From assembly GCA_026400835.1 (NCBI GenBank), contig JAPLOA010000049.1:27621-91620 (forward strand): DNA of 64,000 bases, written 5' to 3'. Positions 28,559 through 37,883 of the stretch are shown here, piece by piece. Position 1 is the first letter of the stretch. Each line of letters starts with the position of its first letter. A program made the position numbers and the translations under genes. The notes below the pieces were generated by a model. The model ran no database searches. It was not told the DNA's origin and was given only the letters and a program-made list of their open reading frames with translations. This DNA is from Planctomycetales bacterium. GTDB taxonomy: Bacteria; Planctomycetota; Planctomycetia; Planctomycetales; Planctomycetaceae.

Positions 28559-28879
28559 TTATTTGTAAGTTTCGCCTGAGTCGCTGCAAACGATGCTCAT
28601 GTTGCTGTCGCAGTCGCAGGTGTCAGCTCGGTCATTGTAAGACGCACCATAAGTACGTGCCTTCGTGTTGCCGCTATCTTTGTAGCTGGCAAAACCAGAA
28701 ACCTGGTAAGACTGATCCAGATTACCGAACGCACTGGACAGGTCGCTCAGTTCGGCCACGATTGAACACTGCAGTTCAACCAGCCCAACGATCATTCCAA
28801 GAACCAGAATGGTTGCAATCAGAACCAATTCTGCTGACAGGATAACACCGCATTCGTCGTTCCACAGAGTCTTCAACAT
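28559..28879 (-). CDS. Flp/type IVb pilin-like small membrane protein
   Basis: The 106-residue product has a short basic leader (MLKTLWNDECG), then ILSAELVLIATILVLGMIVGL, a single hydrophobic helix beginning after a glycine with a glutamate near its start. This resembles the class III signal of Flp pilins (G-x4-EY), with one extra residue before the glutamate and Leu instead of Tyr. The C-terminal half is polar, with LDQSYQVSGFASYKD and a cysteine-rich tail (ADTCDCDSNMSIVCSD). Such small proteins recur in Planctomycetes; assembly into pili is unproven. The ATG at 28879 has an AGAGGG site 7 bases upstream, preferred over a longer frame starting at 29041. No prepilin peptidase or Tad gene is nearby. 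It is monocistronic with its own terminator. Confidence 0.75.
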   Translation of the reverse strand: MLKTLWNDECGVILSAELVLIATILVLGMIVGLVELQCSIVAELSDLSSAFGNLDQSYQVSGFASYKDSGNTKARTYGASYNDRADTCDCDSNMSIVCSDSGETYK

Positions 28880-29291
28880 TTTTCTACCCTCTTTGTGCAT
28901 TCCGAGCATCTTGAAAGAACACGATCCCGCCAAAGGTGATCGCACAGAAAATCCCGATTCAACCTGCTTCTGAAACCCGGTCACTCCGATAGCGTCAGCC
29001 AGGTCTTTGCATTGCGAAGTTGTTACAGATCTGGATTTCACTCAGGCAGTTTGCATGCCATCTTGGCGCCGAGCTTGCGTGTTGTTGACTTGCAACAAAG
29101 CCCTTTCGAACAGTCGCGGATGGAGTGGAAAGCACGTCGAAAGGCCAATTCAGAAATTTGCGGAATAGCCTGTGTTGTCAAAAGTCAACATCTCGTCGTT
29201 CAAAGGTTTACAAACAGTCACGACACTATGTCAGTCTTAGCGCTGACACGTATGAATTCTGTGATGCCGGGGCGCAACAGCGAGATCTCTG
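28880..29291. other. Intergenic region upstream of the pilin-like gene
   Basis: These 412 bases lie between the end of the Bpt gene and the pilin-like start. No gene is supported. The promoter of the pilin-like gene should lie here, but I cannot place it with confidence. Confidence 0.5.
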
Positions 29292-30038
29292 TCATTGCCA
29301 GACCGGTGTTTCCTCGTCACTGACGTATCGCTGCAGGATCTGATTGGGACGGTATCGATTCTTGTAGTTCATCGATCCGCAGTCCTGAATATAGTAACCC
29401 ATGTACAGCCACTGCCGTCCGTGAGCTCGGCCTTCTTCAATCTCACGCAGCACGGAATACGTGCCCAGTCCGTCGCTGCGAAGTTCAGGATCGTGGAAAA
29501 AATAAATACTGGACATCACGTTCCGCGTCACATCGACCAGGCCAAGTCCGATGAGTTTTCCATCACGGCGATACTGAAACTCTCGCGCGAATGAAAAACT
29601 CCCATCAACAAACGAATCGAAATAATGAGCGGCATCGATCTCTCGAAACGGCCACTGGCGACGATGGTGCATATCGAGATGATAGCGGTTGTAAAGTGAC
29701 AGATGTTCGGGGCTGACCGTCGGTCTCTGGGTGATCAGTTCTGTCTCTTCAATCCCGGTGCGAATCCGTCGCTGGCTTTTGGATGCCTCGAATTCGCTCA
29801 GGACGACTCTCAGGCTTTGGCAGGCAGAGCAGGCCGCACATGTTGGACGAAACAGAGTCCTGCCGAATCGACGCCAGCCTCGCGACAAAAGCTGCTCATA
29901 ACGAGCCTCCGTCAGCTTGTAGGCCAGACGATACGTCATTTTCGCGGTTTGGCCCGGCAGATAGGAGCAGGGCGTGGGAGTTCCTTCGATTTCCAGCTCT
30001 CCGGAAGGCTCGTCGCGTGATAAGTCGTCATTGACCAT
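29292..30038 (-). CDS. bpt: Aspartate/glutamate leucyltransferase (aminoacyl-tRNA-protein transferase)
   Basis: The 248-residue enzyme moves an amino acid, usually leucine in bacterial Bpt proteins, from tRNA to N-terminal Asp or Glu of proteins, marking them for Clp degradation in the N-degron pathway. Family signatures are PCSYLPGQTAKMTYR, RRFGRTLFRPTC-AAC-SAC with a C-x2-C-x2-C cluster, the WPFREIDAAHYFDSF region and the closing WLYMGYYIQDCGSMNYKNRY. Length fits Bpt (about 235-250). It stands alone, divergent from trpD. I assign Bpt rather than Aat because of the Ate1-like fold signatures; donor amino acid is inferred from the family. Confidence 0.93.
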   Translation of the reverse strand: MVNDDLSRDEPSGELEIEGTPTPCSYLPGQTAKMTYRLAYKLTEARYEQLLSRGWRRFGRTLFRPTCAACSACQSLRVVLSEFEASKSQRRIRTGIEETELITQRPTVSPEHLSLYNRYHLDMHHRRQWPFREIDAAHYFDSFVDGSFSFAREFQYRRDGKLIGLGLVDVTRNVMSSIYFFHDPELRSDGLGTYSVLREIEEGRAHGRQWLYMGYYIQDCGSMNYKNRYRPNQILQRYVSDEETPVWQ

Positions 30039-30204
30039 AGTAAACTTTTCGAAACGACATCGCTGGTTTCGGGCTGCTGAGTAAGAGAGACTGCCGCGAC
30101 ACCAGAACGACTGGTGCCGTTTCTGAATTGTTGGACGATCGCCAGAATCATTCTACTGACTGAGCTGATCGCCTTCTGAAATCGTCCGAATTGAATGAAT
30201 CGAA

Positions 30205-31236
30205 ATGAACGAAACTCTGAAGAACGCTGTCGACCTGCTGCTTCTAAGGCAAGATCTCACCGATGCCGACGCCTGCCAGTGCATCGGCGCGATCATGGAT
30301 GGACAATGCGATCCAGTCGATATTGCCTCCTTTCTGACGGCCATGGCCTGCAAAGGTCCGGTTGCCGATGAAATCGTCGGGGCCGCTCGTGCGATGAGAC
30401 GGCGAGCTGCCCCGATTGTCACATCGCGTCAACATCTGCTGGACACCTGCGGAACCGGGGGAGATCGCCTGCATACATTTAATATCAGCACGGCGACAGC
30501 AATCCTGGCGGCGGCTTGCGAAGTTCCTGTCGCGAAGCACGGCAATCGCAGCGTTTCGAGTTCCAGCGGATCCGCCGATGTGCTGGAAAGCCTGGGCGTG
30601 AATATTACGTTGACTCCCGAAGCGGCTGGTCGCTGTCTTGACGAAGTCGGCATCGCCTTTTGTTTCGCACCATTGATTCACGGAGCGATGAAGCATGCCG
30701 CACCAGTCAGAAAACAACTTGGCTTCCCGACGATCTTTAATCTTCTGGGGCCTCTGACAAATCCTGCCGGCGCAGAATATCAATTGCTGGGAGCCAGCTC
30801 GTTTGCTCGCGCGGAACTTCTGGCCACTGCGTTGGCCGCGTTGGGAGGGCGTCGGTCGATTGTCGTCTGTGGCAACGATGAACTGGATGAAGTCTCACTG
30901 TGGGGCACGACGCGCGCATTCGAAATCCTCGACGGCCAGGTGACTCTACATCACTGGACGGCGGCTTCGTTTGGCTTACCTGAATGTTCCGTGGCTGCCC
31001 TGCGAGTCAGCTCGGCGGCGGAAAGCGGAGCCGTCATTCAGTCAATTTTCCGCGGCACAGCGCCACTTCCCGCGTCTGTGGTTCTGGCGAATACAGCCGC
31101 GGCGATGTTGGCGTGTGAGCGAGTGACTGATCTGAAAAACGGAGTAAAACTTGCCTCCGATGCCATTCACTCCGGCGCGGCTCTGAGAACTCTGAATCAT
31201 CTGATCGAATGGACAAGAGCTCAGGGTCAGAACTGA
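30205..31236 (+). CDS. trpD: Anthranilate phosphoribosyltransferase
   Basis: The 343-residue enzyme joins anthranilate to phosphoribosyl pyrophosphate, the second step of tryptophan synthesis, in the cytoplasm. Key motifs are the PRPP-binding CGTGGD followed by TFNIST, KHGNRSVSSSSGSADVLESLG and the NLLGPLTNPA segment. Length and ends match the family. It is not beside other trp genes; the flanking genes are Bpt (divergent) and the DUF58 cluster, with 248 bases before the latter. A dispersed trp pathway is usual in Planctomycetes. Confidence 0.96.
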   Translation: MNETLKNAVDLLLLRQDLTDADACQCIGAIMDGQCDPVDIASFLTAMACKGPVADEIVGAARAMRRRAAPIVTSRQHLLDTCGTGGDRLHTFNISTATAILAAACEVPVAKHGNRSVSSSSGSADVLESLGVNITLTPEAAGRCLDEVGIAFCFAPLIHGAMKHAAPVRKQLGFPTIFNLLGPLTNPAGAEYQLLGASSFARAELLATALAALGGRRSIVVCGNDELDEVSLWGTTRAFEILDGQVTLHHWTAASFGLPECSVAALRVSSAAESGAVIQSIFRGTAPLPASVVLANTAAAMLACERVTDLKNGVKLASDAIHSGAALRTLNHLIEWTRAQGQN

Positions 31237-31484
31237 CCAGTCGAGGTTAATCCGGCAGACAGACGCGATGCACGGAGCAAGGCCCCGATCAGTTGGGATC
31301 ATAGAAATCGTGAGACTGTACAAAGCTGCAGAGGGATCTGATAAAGTCGGACCGAAGTGTGCAGGCGGCTGCTGAAGGAATCGGGGTTGGGGAAACTCGC
31401 AGACAAATCATGCTGGTCGCTGACTCTTGATCGTTTAGTTCTGTAAGTTCTCCGTTAAAGACAGCAGGTTTCAGGAATCACAGA

Positions 31485-32387
31485 GTGGCAAGCGGAACGT
31501 CTCAGTTTACATCGCTCTTCGATAATGCCCTGCTGAATCAGATTGAGCGGATGAGGCTGCGGCCGATTCGTCGCCTGACCAATCGCAGTCGTGGGGAGCA
31601 TCTCTCCGGCAAAGGCGGTAGCAGCACCGACTTCGCGGACTATCGAGATTACGCGGCCGGAGACGACTTGCGATATGTCGACTGGAACATCTTCGCTCGC
31701 CTGCGACGTCCCTACATTAAACAGTTTCAGCATGAAGAAGAGATGCATGTCGTGCTGCTGGTCGATGCGTCCACGTCAATGCTGTTTGAAGACAAGCTGT
31801 TGCGAGCTCGACAAGCAGCCGCCGCATTCGGAATTATGGGACTTTTAAACGTCGAACGCGTCAGCGCGTATGCGATTCATTCCCAGCCGGAAAAGCCGTG
31901 GATGTTTCCGCCGGGCGCAGGAAGAACTCGTATTCGCCAGTTGCTGGCCTTTATGGAACAACTGGAAGGCGGCGGCAACGTGCCGATTGAAAAAGCCATC
32001 GAGACCATGCTGAGATTTCATCGAGGACGCGGTGTTGCGATCATCATTAGTGACTTCTTAACATTCGGCGATATCAGTCGTCCCATGAATATGCTCTACA
32101 GCTCCGGACTGGAAGTCTGGGGGCTGCAGATTCTTGCCGAGTCAGAAATTAATCCGAACGTTCAGGGGGATCTGCGATTCGTCGACAGTGAAACTCAGGA
32201 GACGCTCGACATCACAAACGCATCGGAATTACTGAACGTTTACCACGATCAGCGATTATGGTTGCAGAGTCAGCTCGATACGATGTGTCGCAGTCGACAG
32301 GGACGGTTCCTGTCGGCCAGCTCCGGGTCATCCATTCAGTCGATCCTGTTTGATCAACTGTGTCGTCAGGGGTGGATTCTGCGATGA
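31485..32387 (+). CDS. DUF58 family protein with vWA-type MIDAS
   Basis: The 300-residue cytoplasmic protein has the DUF58 signature GSSTDFADYRDYAAGDDL, then RYVDWNIFARL. A von Willebrand A-like core follows with the metal site D-A-S-T-S in VLLVDASTSML. DUF58 proteins typically accompany MoxR AAA ATPases and are thought to act with them in assembling or maturing envelope or metal proteins. No MoxR gene lies in the 248 bases upstream or anywhere in the window. The GTG start follows a CAGGA stretch. Its TGA overlaps the next gene's ATG as ATGA, so this is the first gene of a coupled run. Confidence 0.9.
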   Translation: MASGTSQFTSLFDNALLNQIERMRLRPIRRLTNRSRGEHLSGKGGSSTDFADYRDYAAGDDLRYVDWNIFARLRRPYIKQFQHEEEMHVVLLVDASTSMLFEDKLLRARQAAAAFGIMGLLNVERVSAYAIHSQPEKPWMFPPGAGRTRIRQLLAFMEQLEGGGNVPIEKAIETMLRFHRGRGVAIIISDFLTFGDISRPMNMLYSSGLEVWGLQILAESEINPNVQGDLRFVDSETQETLDITNASELLNVYHDQRLWLQSQLDTMCRSRQGRFLSASSGSSIQSILFDQLCRQGWILR

Positions 32388-34264
32388 GATGGCCCAGCTT
32401 TGTCAATCTGTTTGGAGCCTGGTTCTTCCTCGCCCTGATCCCGCTGATCATTCTGTACTTCCTGAAACTGCGGCGGCCAAAGATGGAAGTTCCATCGCTG
32501 GTACTGTGGCAGAGCGTGGTCAATGACCAGCGAGTGAACTCGCCGTTTCAAAAGTTTCGCCGCAACCTTTTGCTGTTGCTGCAGATCCTGTTGTTGTGTC
32601 TGCTTGTGCTCGCATTGATGCAGCCGTTTCTATCTGCGGATGCTGAAGTGGCTCAGTATATGCCCGTGCTGATTGATTGTTCGGCCAGCATGGCGGCGAT
32701 GGATGAGATCACCGGCAAGAGTCGCCTGGAACTTGTTAAAGAACAAGTTCGTGAGCAGATCGAAAGTTTATCCGGCGATCAGAAGATGTCTCTCTTTGCG
32801 TTTTCTGCGACCGGTCGCCGCCTGACAGATTTCACCAGTGATCGACGCCAGTTGTTGAAGGCTCTGGAATTGCTTGAGCCTTCCGACCTGCCCGGGCAGT
32901 TGGATGATGTGCTCCGTATGGCGGCCGCGTATACTCGCACGTTTCCTATTGAAACCGTCACGATTATGACGGACGGTAATCTGCCCGATCAGGTCGATTT
33001 TGAATTGCCGTTTTCTTTGGATGTTCGACGAGTCGACGCTGGCGGTCCGAATGTTGGCATCACAGAGATGAGTGCTCGACGCAGCGGGCCGCAGGATTGG
33101 GAAGTCTTCGTGCGAGTTTCGGGATCATCCGTCGATCTGCGCGGAGCCGAGTTGAAGTTCTTCGAGAACAATGTGGAAACGAATACTCAGCCCATTGAGG
33201 TTTCCAATGAGGAAGCCGAGCGGTTGGTCTTTCCCGTTTCGTCGGCCGAGGCACGTTTGCTTGAAGCGAGACTGATTCCCACCAGCTTTGATTCCATGGC
33301 TGTTGATAACAGCGTCTGGTTGACGCTGCCGGCCGCTCGACCGTTGAAAGTTTGGACCTCGCCTAAGCTCGCTTCGTGGCGGCATGCCATTCGAGTTCTC
33401 CCGAATATTGAACAGGAAGACGGGACCGACGAGCAGCCCAAAGGTTCTGACTACGATCTGATTATCAGTGATGCCGCCAACCTTGGCGGCGTGATTGCAC
33501 CGGTGCAGGTTTTTGTGGGAGTCATCCCGGACGATTTAAAGACGATGATCGAGGTGAAAGAGGACGTCGACTATGTTGTTGACTGGAATCGAACGGCTCC
33601 GTTTTTAAGACATGTGCAGCTCGCTGATCTGGAGATCGGTGAACAACCTCGACTTGCATCGGGGCTTAGTGCGAAGGAGCTGGAAGAGCTGGGGTATGAA
33701 GTGCTGATAGACGGGAAAGCCGGGCCTTTATTGCTGCAGCGGCGAGAGGGACTGAGTGTTTCGTATTGGTTTACGTTTCATACGGATCGATCGACATTGC
33801 CGTATCGAGTTGGCTTCCCGATTATCGCGGCGAATGCTGTGGAGTCGGCTCTGAAGCAGGCATCTCTGTCGGAAGTATCTGCGGCCCCGACGGGAGTTCT
33901 TCCGGTGATCAGTGTCGAAGCGGATCGCAGCTACACAATCAAAACCCCGGATGGTCAGCAGATCCCGGCAACATCAACTCCGGCGGGAACTCTGTCAGGA
34001 ATTCCAGCGGCAAAGGTCGGGCGATATGACATTCTCGACGGTAACGATGTCGCCACTTCGGTTGGAACAGGACTTCTGAATACAACGGAGTCGTCATTGA
34101 AAGCCGTAGAAGCTTTGCGGTTTACGGAACTCACCGTTGCTGCGGAAAAATCGGACAAAATAGATTCTGATCAGCCTCTATGGTGGACACTGGCTCTGCT
34201 GGCGTTCGGCGTCATGTTATTCGAATGGTGGTATTTTCAAAGAGCGCGAGGAGCCGCCGCATGA
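32384..34264 (+). CDS. BatA-like membrane protein with vWA domain
   Basis: The 626-residue product opens with the BatA/aerotolerance N-terminal region: hydrophobic FVNLFGAWFFLALIPLIILYFLKLRR, then a second helix near 65-85 (LLLLLQILLLCLLVLALMQPFL). A vWA domain follows with a complete MIDAS (D-C-S-A-S) and VTIMTDGN. After a long extracytoplasmic region there is a C-terminal helix (PLWWTLALLAFGVMLFEWWYF). The start ATG at 32384 overlaps the DUF58 stop, and its own stop overlaps the next start in the same way; the GTG at 32360 is rejected on that ground. It probably forms a membrane complex with its neighbours. Confidence 0.9.
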   Translation: MRWPSFVNLFGAWFFLALIPLIILYFLKLRRPKMEVPSLVLWQSVVNDQRVNSPFQKFRRNLLLLLQILLLCLLVLALMQPFLSADAEVAQYMPVLIDCSASMAAMDEITGKSRLELVKEQVREQIESLSGDQKMSLFAFSATGRRLTDFTSDRRQLLKALELLEPSDLPGQLDDVLRMAAAYTRTFPIETVTIMTDGNLPDQVDFELPFSLDVRRVDAGGPNVGITEMSARRSGPQDWEVFVRVSGSSVDLRGAELKFFENNVETNTQPIEVSNEEAERLVFPVSSAEARLLEARLIPTSFDSMAVDNSVWLTLPAARPLKVWTSPKLASWRHAIRVLPNIEQEDGTDEQPKGSDYDLIISDAANLGGVIAPVQVFVGVIPDDLKTMIEVKEDVDYVVDWNRTAPFLRHVQLADLEIGEQPRLASGLSAKELEELGYEVLIDGKAGPLLLQRREGLSVSYWFTFHTDRSTLPYRVGFPIIAANAVESALKQASLSEVSAAPTGVLPVISVEADRSYTIKTPDGQQIPATSTPAGTLSGIPAAKVGRYDILDGNDVATSVGTGLLNTTESSLKAVEALRFTELTVAAEKSDKIDSDQPLWWTLALLAFGVMLFEWWYFQRARGAAA

Positions 34265-36636
34265 GTCGACCGGTGCAGCGTGTTGAACTTATCAGCCGGA
34301 ACGCGTTAGCGTCCGGTTCGTTCGCCTTTGAACGTGGGTGGTGTACGCAACTTGCGACAGCACTTCTGATGTTGTTGGTCTGGATTATTCCAGGCTTGAG
34401 CCTGGCGGCAGACAAGCCAATCGTCGGCCTGAAAATGGAGCTGATGTCGATTCGCAATCGATCCTCAGGCCCATTGCCGGTGCGTTTCAGACTGGAATAC
34501 AACCAGCCGCAAATGCTGGAGGGTGATCTGCAGTTATCGATTTATGATGGCAAGGATTTCTATACAGCTGAGGATCTGATTGCCAAGTTCCGATTCGATG
34601 ACATCGTGCTGGTCGGCCAGGACTATCAGTTCAATGCAGTGTTGCCTCCGTTGCGAACATCGACGGTGCGAAACTGGTCGATTGAAGCTGTGTTCATCAC
34701 AGAGTCGGGGCAGATTCCACTCAGCTCCATCGTTGACAAACAAAATCCTCCGGAGGCATTTGATCTGATCACGTCGAATCCTGCAGAGCGAAGCGTGCTT
34801 CTGTGTTCCTGTTGTGCCGAGTCGATTGGTCAGAGTGCCAGTCAGAATCGTCGGTTTCTGGAAACTGCCTTGTCTCTGGAAAACTACAACCCATTGAATC
34901 AATCGGTGGAAGAGAAATCGCAGGCAACAGCTCAGGATGCAGCTGAGGCACTTGCCCCAAACATGGCTGGTCGATCGATCATTAATTTTGCCGGACAATG
35001 GGTGGCTCGCGATCTTCCTCTCGATCCTCTTTCGTATTGTGCTTTCGACCTCGTCCTGCTTTCCGACGGCGCTTTGGCCCGATTGAATCAGGGTCAGATG
35101 GACGGATTGTCAAAGTGGGTACGAGCCGGGGGCAGCGTCTGCATTCTGCCTGACGCTCCCATGAAGCCTATGCATCTGGAGTTTCTTAGAACATTGCTCG
35201 GAAAACAGCAGAGTGATGCCACAGACCTGACTTTGGATGATGAAGGGCGATTGCTTGTCGTCAGCGACGAGAACGAGCCTGTGCTGATGAACCATTATGG
35301 ACTTGGACGAGCCTTGATATTTCCGGCTGTTGATAACCTCGAACAGCGTCTGGGCAAAGAAGATCTCGGGCAGGTCGTTGCGTTTCTGTGGAAGGTTCGC
35401 CGGGACAGCGGCATCTGGAAGGGTGAAAAGTGGTCCGAGGCGGCGTACATGGATTGGCTTCGAGAATCAGGAATCGATGTGCAGACGGATCCAAATGGTG
35501 TCTACATCACGGATGAGACTCTCAGGAGCAGTGAGAGAAAAAGTTTTCTTCTGCCCTTGCTTATGCGATCCGAAAATGGGCGTCATTACTTTAATGTTTC
35601 GCATCTTGAAAGTTATCTGGGTGGGGCAGATCGACTGAATCCGCGCACCGAACCTCTGCTGTCATTTGGTGAGCAACTTCTGCTGCCGGAAGACGTGGAG
35701 ATGGTTCCAACCTCGGTCATCGCACTGATCCTTGCCGGATATGTGTTAACCATCGGGCCCGTCGATTATTTCCTGCTTGGCTGGCTGAGGCTTCGGAAAT
35801 ATACGTGGGTCGTGTTTCCGATCGTCACGATTTGCTTTACCTTTCTGACGATCGCGGTCGCTCATGATTATATGAGCAGCGAAGATACCGGTGGACGACT
35901 TGTGATTACCGATGTTGTGGACAACGGAATTCCTGCGCGTCAAACAGTTCTGGAGACGCTGTTCCTCGGAGCAAAAACGGAGATCACAACAAACCACACA
36001 TCACAACTTGTGGTTCAGGCTGAAGATTCCTTCACGACGGCCGACTGGGTGAACAATTATGGCAATCGCCCCGAACGCAAGTCTGATACTCCACTGAACT
36101 ATTCAGGTCACTTTCCTCAAAACTATACAATCCTTCAGGAGGTACAGCAGTGGTCACCAGTTTCACTTCGTACGCTGTCGCTTGAGCCTGAAGGTGTCAA
36201 ACTTCCTTCGATCGACTGGAGCGACTCAACATTGGTGACGACACTCGAGGGAAATATTCGACTGAAAGCCGCTTTGAGTCAAAATCAGATCCCGATCCAT
36301 TCTGCGGTGATCTACCACAACGGGAATCAGCAGGCACTTGTGGGACAGTTTCCCCCGGCATTTCAAGCTGGTTCGGGCCAGGAAATCGTAGCGACCGGCG
36401 ATAATATTCCCGGCAGTCGCACTCTCGCAATTCAACAACTGCTGTCCTACATCCCGACCGCTTCCAACAACACAGGACTGTTCCGCATCGTAAGCCAGAT
36501 CGCCCCACAGGGAGCCGGGTCATTTGAAGACCTCGCCTTCCGGGACTCCTCAGATCCCAGCCAATGGGCACTCGTCATCATGACGACGGATGGTGATGAG
36601 TTTCAGGTCTATAGAAAGCTGTATCATGTTGATTGA
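34261..36636 (+). CDS. Membrane protein with amidotransferase-like domain, vWA cluster
   Basis: The 791-residue product has an N-terminal export signal (TALLMLLVWIIPGLSLAAD). A large outer region includes a class I glutamine-amidotransferase-like (non-enzymatic) fold near 270-380 (GLSKWVRAGGSVCILPDAPM). Two C-terminal membrane segments lie near residues 485-545 (VIALILAGYVLTIGPVDYFLLGWL and VVFPIVTICFTFLTIAVA), followed by an extracytoplasmic tail. The ATG at 34261 overlaps the preceding stop (ATGA). I know similar proteins only as conserved companions of DUF58/vWA genes in Planctomycetes; function is unknown. The run of overlaps ends here, with a 368-base gap following. Confidence 0.8.
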   Translation: MSRPVQRVELISRNALASGSFAFERGWCTQLATALLMLLVWIIPGLSLAADKPIVGLKMELMSIRNRSSGPLPVRFRLEYNQPQMLEGDLQLSIYDGKDFYTAEDLIAKFRFDDIVLVGQDYQFNAVLPPLRTSTVRNWSIEAVFITESGQIPLSSIVDKQNPPEAFDLITSNPAERSVLLCSCCAESIGQSASQNRRFLETALSLENYNPLNQSVEEKSQATAQDAAEALAPNMAGRSIINFAGQWVARDLPLDPLSYCAFDLVLLSDGALARLNQGQMDGLSKWVRAGGSVCILPDAPMKPMHLEFLRTLLGKQQSDATDLTLDDEGRLLVVSDENEPVLMNHYGLGRALIFPAVDNLEQRLGKEDLGQVVAFLWKVRRDSGIWKGEKWSEAAYMDWLRESGIDVQTDPNGVYITDETLRSSERKSFLLPLLMRSENGRHYFNVSHLESYLGGADRLNPRTEPLLSFGEQLLLPEDVEMVPTSVIALILAGYVLTIGPVDYFLLGWLRLRKYTWVVFPIVTICFTFLTIAVAHDYMSSEDTGGRLVITDVVDNGIPARQTVLETLFLGAKTEITTNHTSQLVVQAEDSFTTADWVNNYGNRPERKSDTPLNYSGHFPQNYTILQEVQQWSPVSLRTLSLEPEGVKLPSIDWSDSTLVTTLEGNIRLKAALSQNQIPIHSAVIYHNGNQQALVGQFPPAFQAGSGQEIVATGDNIPGSRTLAIQQLLSYIPTASNNTGLFRIVSQIAPQGAGSFEDLAFRDSSDPSQWALVIMTTDGDEFQVYRKLYHVD

Positions 36637-37004
36637 TCATTCGGGCAGCAAAACCCGCCTCGCGTGACTAATCATGTGAGCCATAGTGATCAACTCCACG
36701 GATAACCTCGTCAGCTCAACGTCACCATTCATGTCGGGATCGATTACGAACTTTGATCCCATTTCGCTCAGGGCAATTTGCTGCGGGAACTTTGGGATTC
36801 CGCTGCTCCGCTATGGGTCGAGGCAATCGATATTGTTACGACTGAGTCCCGCCACTAGACTATACCCATAGTATTGCATGACAGACGCAGAAGACAGGGT
36901 TTCCGTGCAGAGATGGCGACTCCTGCCTTTCGTTGCGGCCTATTTAGCGGTCGCCTTCCACATTGCGGATCGCAGTGATTCCTGAAGACCTGAAGGAACG
37001 GGTT
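36637..37004. other. Intergenic region inside the vWA cluster
   Basis: No gene is supported in these 368 bases. A promoter for the methyltransferase-like gene is expected near the right end, where AAGGA lies 8 bases before its ATG. I see no repeat of the families found elsewhere in the window. Confidence 0.5.
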
Positions 37005-37736
37005 ATGATTGCAGAAAGAATGGCTCGTGACGGAGCATGGCTGTTTCGACATCGCGGGATTTTGCCGCTGTTTCTTTTGATTCCGGGGCTGTGGAGCCTC
37101 AGTCATTTTCAGTATTTTGCTGGCAGCCACTCTGCTCAGCATGTCTGGGACTGGATCTGTCTGAGTGTATCAATATTTGGTCTTATCATTCGTGCAACGA
37201 CCGTGGGCTTCGTCGACAATGGTACTTCAGGACGCAACACCGCCTGCCAGATTGCGACGGAACTCAACACCACTGGCTGGTATTCCGTCGTACGTAACCG
37301 ATTGTATCTCGGCAATTTTCTGATCACGATGGGCATCATCATGGTGCCCGCCGACTTGTCGCTGATTGCCATTACGGGATGCCTGTTCTGGATCTATTAC
37401 GAACGCATCATCTCCGCTGAAGAAGAGTTCTTAAGCCAGAAATTTGGACCAGCTTATGCCGCATGGTCGAGTGCCACGCCCTTGTTCATGCCTCGCCTGT
37501 CGGGCTGGGTGGCTCCATCACGGTCGTTTCGCATGCGAATGGTTCTGAGGCGTGAGTACTGTGCGGTGCTGCTGATTGGCATCGCGTTTTTATTGCTGAA
37601 TTTCCTGGAACACGTCGTCGCCGAGCAGAGATACTACGTGGATTCCGCGTGGGTTATTTTCTTTGGTTGTACGTTGAGCATTTTTCTGACACTCAGGACT
37701 TTGAAGAAGAAAACCACACTCCTGAATCCTCGTTGA
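37005..37736 (+). CDS. Isoprenylcysteine/phospholipid methyltransferase-like membrane protein
   Basis: The 243-residue integral membrane protein contains the ICMT/PEMT family core: STTGWYS-like TTGWYSVVRNRLYLGNFLITMG, then EEEFLSQKFGPAYAAW, where the family binds S-adenosylmethionine and the methyl acceptor at the membrane face. There are about five to six hydrophobic segments, two of them after the core (AVLLIGIAFLLLNFLEHVV and VIFFGCTLSIFLTL). Bacterial members have varied or unknown acceptors; isoprenylcysteine is not implied. The ATG at 37005 has AAGGA 8 bases ahead and is preferred to a TTG at 36963. It interrupts the vWA cluster and may be a separate unit. Confidence 0.82.
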   Translation: MIAERMARDGAWLFRHRGILPLFLLIPGLWSLSHFQYFAGSHSAQHVWDWICLSVSIFGLIIRATTVGFVDNGTSGRNTACQIATELNTTGWYSVVRNRLYLGNFLITMGIIMVPADLSLIAITGCLFWIYYERIISAEEEFLSQKFGPAYAAWSSATPLFMPRLSGWVAPSRSFRMRMVLRREYCAVLLIGIAFLLLNFLEHVVAEQRYYVDSAWVIFFGCTLSIFLTLRTLKKKTTLLNPR

Positions 37737-37883
37737 GGAAGGCAATCTTTTGCTGATCAGGGGCCGATTGAGTTTACTTTGACGACGGACCAGGGCACAG
37801 TTCGTCGTGCGCTCATTCGTTGTTCCGGATGGCCTGCAACACTCCGGAACTCAGCCCGCGTTGCTTTTGCCTGATTCGTGCTC

